A stretch of DNA of 6,631 nt from Methanobrevibacter sp. (GTDB lineage: Archaea > Methanobacteriota > Methanobacteria > Methanobacteriales > Methanobacteriaceae): contig JAGCLR010000388.1 of the NCBI GenBank assembly GCA_017646885.1, forward strand, positions 1 to 6,631. Direction: 5' to 3'. The position numbers and the translations under genes were made by a program. The notes under the pieces are model-generated. The model saw nothing but the letters and a program-made list of their open reading frames with translations, was not told the DNA's origin and did not search any database. Of the stretch, positions 4,630 to 6,631 are shown in pieces. Every line of letters starts with the position of its first letter. The stretch's first letter is position 1.

Positions 4630-4936
4630 GAAAAGCCCTTTTAAGCGTAAAAACACGCCATCTGAGCGCAGGAAACAAAGAAGTGATATATATAATACCA
4701 AAGAATGGAAAGCACTCAGAAAGGCTTATTTTATGGCAAATCCCCTATGTGAAAGATGTTTGGAGAATGGCAAAATTACCGCTGGTCAACACGTTCACCA
4801 TAAGGATAGTTTTATGAATTATGAAGATGAACAGAAAAGAATTGTTGTTGCTCTGGATTGGAATAATTTAATGACCGTATGTGTTGAGTGCCACGAGGAA
4901 ATACATGGCAATATTAAAAAGAAAAAGGGGTTTTAA
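4607..4936 (+). CDS. HNH endonuclease, phage type
   Basis: This 109-residue protein is a compact HNH nuclease. After a basic N-terminus (KPKKSPFKRK), residues 29-47 read YNTKEWKALRKAYFMANPL, the helix typical of phage HNH proteins. C48-x2-C51 and C92-x2-C95 bind the structural zinc. H64-H65-K-D is the first catalytic His strand, N87 (NNL) the central Asn, and C95-H96-x3-H100-G the final helix; the full ββα-metal core is intact. It would nick or cut DNA with a divalent metal. HNH proteins of this type commonly sit beside terminase genes, but no terminase is seen here. Start: ATG 4607 (MPYLTKP) is preferred over ATG 4583, which would overlap the upstream nuclease gene by 47 nt instead of 23. 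It is the last gene of the operon. Confidence 0.88.
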   Translation: MPYLTKPKKSPFKRKNTPSERRKQRSDIYNTKEWKALRKAYFMANPLCERCLENGKITAGQHVHHKDSFMNYEDEQKRIVVALDWNNLMTVCVECHEEIHGNIKKKKGF

Positions 4937-4950
4937 ACCCCTTTTCTTTG
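4923..4950. terminator. Bidirectional terminator between convergent genes
   Basis: The palindrome AAAAGGGGTTT-T-AAACCCCTTTT (4923-4945) forms a G/C-cored hairpin with a T-rich tail on either strand: TTTTCTTTG forward, TTTTTC reverse. Both stop codons (TAA 4934-4936 forward, TAA 4933-4935 in reverse) lie within its centre, so one element ends both transcripts and encodes both C-termini. Confidence 0.8.
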
Positions 4951-6489
4951 TTTCCAGTAATCTTGTACCACTGCATTAATCTCTTCATCAAATGGCTTAA
5001 AATGACCGTTTAAATCAACATATACTTTTTCTTTCTTGCTTGACCTTTTAAAGTAAAATGTTCGTGCATCACCAATCACGGGATATATTATAATCTTATT
5101 GTGTTTTTCCTCATACTTCATTTCTACTTTGGTGATGTGCTGTTTAACAATTTCATTCATCTGTTCCAGTGTTAAATCTGCTTTTACATCATCAATGGGT
5201 GATGGATCAATACCCAACAATCTCCTGTGTATCTTAACCAACTTTGCACGTTCCTCAAAGTATTTTTGAAATTCCATACTCTCTGCATCCCTCATTTCTC
5301 TCAACTGCGTAAGCCTTTGATCTCTTTTCTCCTGCGAGATTAAACCATCCATATAACTATCCACAATCCTATCCTTTCTCTCTTCCCATTTCTGCTGTGA
5401 TGATTGGATAACATCCATCTTTCTTTCCAGTATCTCAATTTCTGCATTTACTTTGTCTGCATCCTCTTTTGATAGATGATTGATGTAGTCAAAATGTATG
5501 GGTTTTGCAACGTACCAAAGAATTGCATCCAACCAATCCCTCATCATGTGTATCTTGTTTTCACACCTATCTTTTGGAGTAATTCCAGAAAGGTTGCGTT
5601 TGGTGTTTCCAGTACAATAATACACATATCCAATCTTGTTTAACTTGACTGAGTAGTTATAACCACAATGATCACACTTCATTAGTTTTCTGGCAAATGC
5701 AACATTGTTGGTTGTTGTTTTTTCCATTTTAATGTTGTTGCTCTGTCTGATCTTCTTGCACACATCATACAACTCTGGTGATATAAGGATTGGATATTTA
5801 ATTTCACCAGCACCACAATAACAATCTTCTTGCAATATTCTGGTAACTGCTCTAAGATATATATCAACTCCACGTGCTTGCAGTTCCTCAGTTAGTGTTG
5901 AAATGCTATATCTTCCAGTTGAATATAATTCATATATCATCTTAACCACACTTGCTGTTTCTGGATTTGGAACAAAGTAACCATTTTCATCATGTTTATA
6001 TCCATACTTAATTATTCCACCATTGTATCTTCCCAGTTCCCTATTTCTTTTCTTTCCTCTGTTAAAACGTGCCTTAATGGTCTTTGCTTCTTGACTGGCA
6101 AATGATCCCAAGATTGAAAAGATCAGTGATGTGTTGGGGTTTTCTGTTCCATCCTCATTTAACAACTTGATACGCTTATCAAAGATATGAAGTTGGATTG
6201 TGGAATTAACCAACCACTCTTTAATGCTGTGCAACACTTTCTCCGTTCTTGCAAGTCTGGAGATTTCCCAAATGAAAACATCTTTACAATCTGGATTTTC
6301 TCTCAAATAAATCTTCATTTGGCTTAATCCATTTCTCTCTTCCTCTGACAATTTAACACCACTCTCCTTATCTTGAATGATGTGAAGTTTGGAGAATCCC
6401 AGAGAATTTGCATAAACAATCAGATCATGGGTTTGTGCTTCATAATCTTGATCTTGTGTACTTACACGCACTAACAAAACTGCTTTCAT
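4933..6489 (-). CDS. Large serine recombinase (integrase/resolvase)
   Basis: This 518-residue protein is a large serine recombinase: it cuts both DNA strands at paired sites, forms phosphoserine links, rotates and rejoins. The N-terminal catalytic domain (1-145) has R8 and nucleophile S10 in VRVSTQ, and R78/R81 in ISRLAR; the residue before R78 is Ser rather than the Asp of small resolvases, a substitution seen in other large members. FASQEAKTIKARFNRGKKR (130-148) is the long helix leading to the DNA-binding part. The recombinase domain spans about 155-260 (GGIIKYGYK; helix-turn-helix-like TLTEELQARG). A zinc ribbon follows with C272-x2-C275 and C292...C309. A coiled coil covers about 340-425, as in integrases that need it for directionality control. 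All core residues are present, so it is probably active. It is convergent with the HNH gene and has its own promoter. Whether it integrates the element or inverts DNA is not determined. Confidence 0.93.
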   Translation of the reverse strand: MKAVLLVRVSTQDQDYEAQTHDLIVYANSLGFSKLHIIQDKESGVKLSEEERNGLSQMKIYLRENPDCKDVFIWEISRLARTEKVLHSIKEWLVNSTIQLHIFDKRIKLLNEDGTENPNTSLIFSILGSFASQEAKTIKARFNRGKKRNRELGRYNGGIIKYGYKHDENGYFVPNPETASVVKMIYELYSTGRYSISTLTEELQARGVDIYLRAVTRILQEDCYCGAGEIKYPILISPELYDVCKKIRQSNNIKMEKTTTNNVAFARKLMKCDHCGYNYSVKLNKIGYVYYCTGNTKRNLSGITPKDRCENKIHMMRDWLDAILWYVAKPIHFDYINHLSKEDADKVNAEIEILERKMDVIQSSQQKWEERKDRIVDSYMDGLISQEKRDQRLTQLREMRDAESMEFQKYFEERAKLVKIHRRLLGIDPSPIDDVKADLTLEQMNEIVKQHITKVEMKYEEKHNKIIIYPVIGDARTFYFKRSSKKEKVYVDLNGHFKPFDEEINAVVQDYWKQRKGV

Positions 6490-6517
6490 ATCTTTGTAAT
6501 TATTTGTTTCACTGGAA

Positions 6518-6548
6518 CAAAGATAAGTATAATTTTCTTAGTGTGCAA
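6518..6548 (-). promoter_or_regulatory. Bacteroidota-type promoter of the recombinase gene
   Basis: On the minus strand, TTG (6548-6546), a 20-nt spacer, then TATCTTTG (6525-6518) match the Bacteroidota -33/-7 consensus. Transcription would begin near 6512, giving a leader of about 22 nt before the ATG at 6489. The leader has no Shine-Dalgarno site. The -33 element overlaps the left arm of an inverted repeat. Confidence 0.72.
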
Positions 6549-6586
6549 GTTCCTACATCAATATTGTAACAATAATGTAGGAAGTT
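6547..6586. promoter_or_regulatory. 40-bp dyad next to the recombinase: operator or candidate att half
   Basis: AAGTTCCTACAT (6547-6558) and ATGTAGGAAGTT (6575-6586) form an inverted repeat, 11 of 12 paired and 9 contiguous, around 16 bp. The interior contains TATTGTAACAATA (6562-6574), itself a palindrome with a single central base. The left arm overlaps the -33 element of the recombinase promoter. Serine integrases bind imperfectly palindromic sites of about 40-50 bp that often lie beside the integrase gene, so this could be an attachment site, an autoregulatory operator, or both. Confidence 0.5.
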
Positions 6587-6590
6587 ACTA

Positions 6591-6608
6591 TTTTCAAAAC
6601 TTTGAAAA
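6591..6608. repeat. Inverted repeat TTTTCAAA-ac-TTTGAAAA
   Basis: Eight-bp arms (6591-6598 and 6601-6608) are separated by 2 bp. It lies 43 bp upstream of the recombinase -33 element and 5 bp beyond the neighbouring dyad. The form fits a dimeric repressor site, perhaps for a divergent gene beyond the window. A/T-rich composition makes chance likelier than for the dyad. Confidence 0.4.
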
Positions 6609-6631
6609 TTTACCTTTCATGAGGATTGCAT

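Noticed and set aside
5682..5873. 63-codon minus-strand frame inside the recombinase gene
   Set aside because: It overlaps the conserved recombinase coding sequence in another frame and has no independent start signals.
1230..6588. GGAAGTTAC at 1230-1238 and 6580-6588 as possible att core pair
   Set aside because: A 9-mer match is expected by chance in a window of this size, and flanks differ.

Overview
The window looks like part of a phage, prophage or integrative mobile element of a Bacteroidota host. Three things point there. Two promoters fit the Bacteroidota layout (TTG or TTTG, a 20-nt spacer, then TAnnTTTG). Almost all genes start after A/T-rich leaders without a Shine-Dalgarno sequence. 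The gene set is small orphan genes, a phage-style HNH nuclease and a large serine recombinase. The standard genetic code is used throughout. No rRNA, tRNA or CRISPR array is visible.

Layout: (1) 30-1224: a secreted protein of unknown function, which alone has a strong Shine-Dalgarno sequence and changes base composition partway, then a small protein with a C-terminal membrane segment. (2) 1225-1471: a non-coding stretch with a 19/20-bp direct repeat and a near-consensus Bacteroidota promoter. (3) 1472-3244: four co-directional orphan genes, probably one operon read from that promoter. (4) 3245-3652: a TATATA-type promoter-like element, a leader hairpin, and a 93-residue orphan. (5) 3653-3940: a dense non-coding island with four hairpins, at least two of them good intrinsic terminators, ending in a second copy of the TATATA-type element. 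(6) 3941-4936: a tight overlapping operon of a small predicted lipoprotein, a probable PD-(D/E)XK nuclease and an HNH nuclease. (7) 4933-6489, opposite strand: a large serine recombinase whose stop codon overlaps that of the HNH gene inside a palindromic bidirectional terminator. (8) 6490-6631: the recombinase promoter, overlapped by a 40-bp dyad that could be an operator or part of an attachment site, and a further palindrome.

How it may work (inference): the serine recombinase is probably the integrase or resolvase of the element. The two nucleases next to it are cargo or phage DNA-processing genes. The duplicated promoter-like module would drive two units at once (the 3371 gene, and the lipoprotein/nuclease operon), insulated from each other by the terminator cluster. 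The functions of the genes at 30-3652 cannot be read from sequence alone.
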